Below, piece after piece: positions 9,285 to 10,565 of a stretch of DNA of 10,565 nt. The stretch is from an uncultured Eubacteriales bacterium. GTDB taxonomy: Bacteria > Bacillota > Clostridia > Christensenellales > Borkfalkiaceae. The position numbers and the translations under genes are program-made. Numbering within the stretch: position 1 is the first letter of the stretch; every line of letters starts with the position of its first letter. The stretch lies in contig CACXDQ010000052.1 in the NCBI GenBank assembly GCA_902766475.1, positions 1-10,565 of the forward strand, in the 5' to 3' direction. Below the pieces are notes generated by a model. That model saw only the letters and a list, made by a program, of their open reading frames with translations, was not told the DNA's origin and ran no database searches.

Positions 9285-10445
9285 ATGGCAAATTACTACG
9301 AAACTCTCGGCGTGGACAAAAAAGCCACGCAAGACGAGATAAAATCGGCTTACAGAAAACTCGCCAGACAATATCACCCCGACCTTCATCCCAACGATGA
9401 GGAGTGTGCTAAAAAATTCAAGGAAATAAACGAGGCTAACGAAATTTTGTCAGATCCTCAGAAACGTCAGCAGTACGACTACGAACTCGAACACCCCGGT
9501 GCAAGCGCCGGCGGTTTCAGCGGTTTCGGCGGCGGTGGCGGCGGTTTCGGCGGCGGTGGCGGCGGTTTCGGCGGCTTTTCGGATATTTTCGGAGATATAT
9601 TCAGTCAGTTTACGGGCGGCGGCAGAGCGGCTCAGCAAGACAGAACGGGCGACGATAAGACCATCGAGATAGAGCTTTCTTTCCTCGACGCCGCAAAGGG
9701 CTGTAAGAGGGATATTACATACTCGAGAAACGAGCCTTGTCCCGATTGCAGATCTACCGGTGCAAAGAACGGAACTGCGTATAAGACGTGCGACAAGTGC
9801 CACGGCAGCGGTTATGTTCAGTACGCTTCGGGCAATTCGATTTTCAGAACGGTGCAGACAAGACCGTGCGATTTGTGCGGCGGCACGGGCAGAATAATTA
9901 CCGATAAGTGTACTACTTGCGGCGGCAAGGGCTATCAGAGAAAGTCTACGACGGTACGTCTCGACATTCCGGCGGGTGCGGATACGGGCAGCTATATGAA
10001 GAAGAGAGGTTACGGCGACGCATCGACAACGGGCGGCGAGCCGGGCGATCTCATAGTCGTATTCAAAGTCGCTCCGCACAAGCTCTTCACTCGTAAGAAT
10101 TTCGATCTTTATATCGACCTTCCCATAGATTTTAAGACGGCGGCGCTCGGCGGAACGGTAAAGATACCCACGCTCGACGACGTTGAAAATCTCACTATCC
10201 CCGAAGGCACTCAGTCGGGCAAGACGTTTACCGTGAGGGGCAAGGGCATTGCGACGAGAAGGGGCAGCGGCAATCTGTACGTTACGGTTATCGTCGAAGT
10301 TCCGTCGAAGCTCACGAGGGCGCAGAAACTAAGACTTATGGACTTTGACAGCGATATTGAGATAAAGCAGTACGACAAGATGAAAAAATACAGCGACGGC
10401 GTAAAATCGCTGTACGGGCAAGAGCCTTATACGGATAAAATATAA
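9285..10445 (+). CDS. dnaJ: Chaperone DnaJ (Hsp40, class A)
   Basis: DnaJ delivers unfolded clients to DnaK and stimulates its ATPase. The 386 residues have the full type A layout: a J domain (about 3-68) with HPD at 31-33, the motif that triggers DnaK; a Gly/Phe-rich linker (about 76-113); a zinc domain with four CxxC pairs (C152/C155, C169/C172, C195/C198, C209/C212); and the substrate-binding beta domains and dimerisation tail (about 222-386, with [12 protein letters not shown] and [11 protein letters not shown]). The first zinc repeat reads CPDCRSTG, with Ser where CxxCxGxG has its first glycine; the other three repeats are standard. The ribosome binding site is only GAGG (9275-9278), six bases before the ATG, weaker than for the other genes of the operon, which fits lower DnaJ than DnaK levels. 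It is the last gene of the operon. Confidence 0.97.
   Translation: MANYYETLGVDKKATQDEIKSAYRKLARQYHPDLHPNDEECAKKFKEINEANEILSDPQKRQQYDYELEHPGASAGGFSGFGGGGGGFGGGGGGFGGFSDIFGDIFSQFTGGGRAAQQDRTGDDKTIEIELSFLDAAKGCKRDITYSRNEPCPDCRSTGAKNGTAYKTCDKCHGSGYVQYASGNSIFRTVQTRPCDLCGGTGRIITDKCTTCGGKGYQRKSTTVRLDIPAGADTGSYMKKRGYGDASTTGGEPGDLIVVFKVAPHKLFTRKNFDLYIDLPIDFKTAALGGTVKIPTLDDVENLTIPEGTQSGKTFTVRGKGIATRRGSGNLYVTVIVEVPSKLTRAQKLRLMDFDSDIEIKQYDKMKKYSDGVKSLYGQEPYTDKI
9522..9575 (+). repeat. dnaJ: 21-bp tandem repeat within dnaJ (Gly/Phe linker)
   Basis: Two identical 21-base units (9522-9542 and 9543-9563, each starting GGTTTCGGCGGC) are followed by a 12-base partial third copy (9564-9575). The units encode GFGGGGG repeats in the flexible Gly/Phe region. 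Because 21 is a multiple of three, slippage changes linker length without breaking the frame. Confidence 0.9.
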
Positions 10446-10460
10446 TTTTACGGCGGAGTT

Positions 10461-10497
10461 TAGTGCGTCAGTAATAGGGATTATTACTGACGCACTA
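10461..10497 (+). repeat. Perfect 16-bp inverted repeat after dnaJ, possible operon terminator
   Basis: TAGTGCGTCAGTAATA (10461-10476) is the exact reverse complement of 10482-10497, with the five-base loop GGGAT. It begins 15 bases after the dnaJ stop. Its position suggests a terminator for the heat-shock operon, but it is followed by GTTATATTT rather than a T-run, and no better terminator is visible before the window ends. The long perfect stem directly against a repeat array also allows a reading as one end of a dispersed palindromic element. Confidence 0.8.
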
Positions 10498-10565
10498 GTT
10501 ATATTTGCCTATCGGCAAGTTATATTGCTTTCGCAGTTATATTTTGCTACGCAAAGTTATATTTA
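10497..10565 (+). repeat. Array of AGTTATATT repeats separated by mini-hairpins, cut by the window end
   Basis: AGTTATATT occurs four times, at 10497-10505, 10518-10526, 10535-10543 and 10555-10563, with starts 21, 17 and 20 bases apart. Each spacer is a small palindrome: TTGCC/GGCAA (10505-10509 with 10514-10518), TGC/GCA (10526-10528 with 10533-10535) and TTTGC/GCAAA (10543-10547 with 10551-10555). Spacers are similar but not identical and far too short for CRISPR spacers. There is no plausible coding frame. The first copy shares base 10497 with the preceding inverted repeat, so the two elements are joined without a gap. The function is unknown. Confidence 0.85.

Noticed and set aside
10497..10565. 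CRISPR array at the right end
   Set aside because: Repeats are only 9 bases, spacers are 8-12 bases and palindromic, spacing is irregular and no cas gene is nearby.

Overview
The window looks like chromosomal DNA of a low-G+C Gram-positive bacterium, most likely an uncultured Clostridia-type Bacillota. Four things in the sequence point there: the gene order hrcA-grpE-dnaK-dnaJ under a single CIRCE operator, strong AGGAGG-type ribosome binding sites, consensus sigma-A promoters, and a DnaK without the roughly 24-residue insert that proteobacterial DnaK carries near residue 80. The exact lineage cannot be settled by reading alone. All genes are on the + strand.

Left edge (1-782): the 3' end of a gene cut by the window, probably a membrane-embedded M50/site-2-protease-like protein, then a Rho-independent terminator and a very AT-rich leader holding the gyrB promoter. 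783-5392: gyrB and gyrA, 14 bases apart, encode the two subunits of DNA gyrase, followed by a strong terminator. 5574-10445: the class I heat-shock operon hrcA-grpE-dnaK-dnaJ. It has a perfect-consensus promoter, a near-perfect CIRCE operator just downstream of the expected transcription start, and an hrcA that starts at TTG. Two small stem-loops sharing a CGGATA loop sequence sit in the gaps before and after dnaK. Right edge (10446-10565): no gene, but a perfect 16-bp inverted repeat running directly into an array of AGTTATATT repeats separated by mini-hairpins; the array is cut by the window end.

Functionally, the first operon sets DNA supercoiling. The second makes the DnaK-DnaJ-GrpE chaperone cycle together with HrcA, the repressor that shuts the operon off through CIRCE. 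The protein-coding content is conserved housekeeping, and I see no new multi-gene system. The parts most worth a second look are the repeat array at the right end, the paired stem-loops around dnaK, the acidic insert and tail of GyrA, a lost histidine in GrpE, and the placement of gyrBA next to the heat-shock operon.
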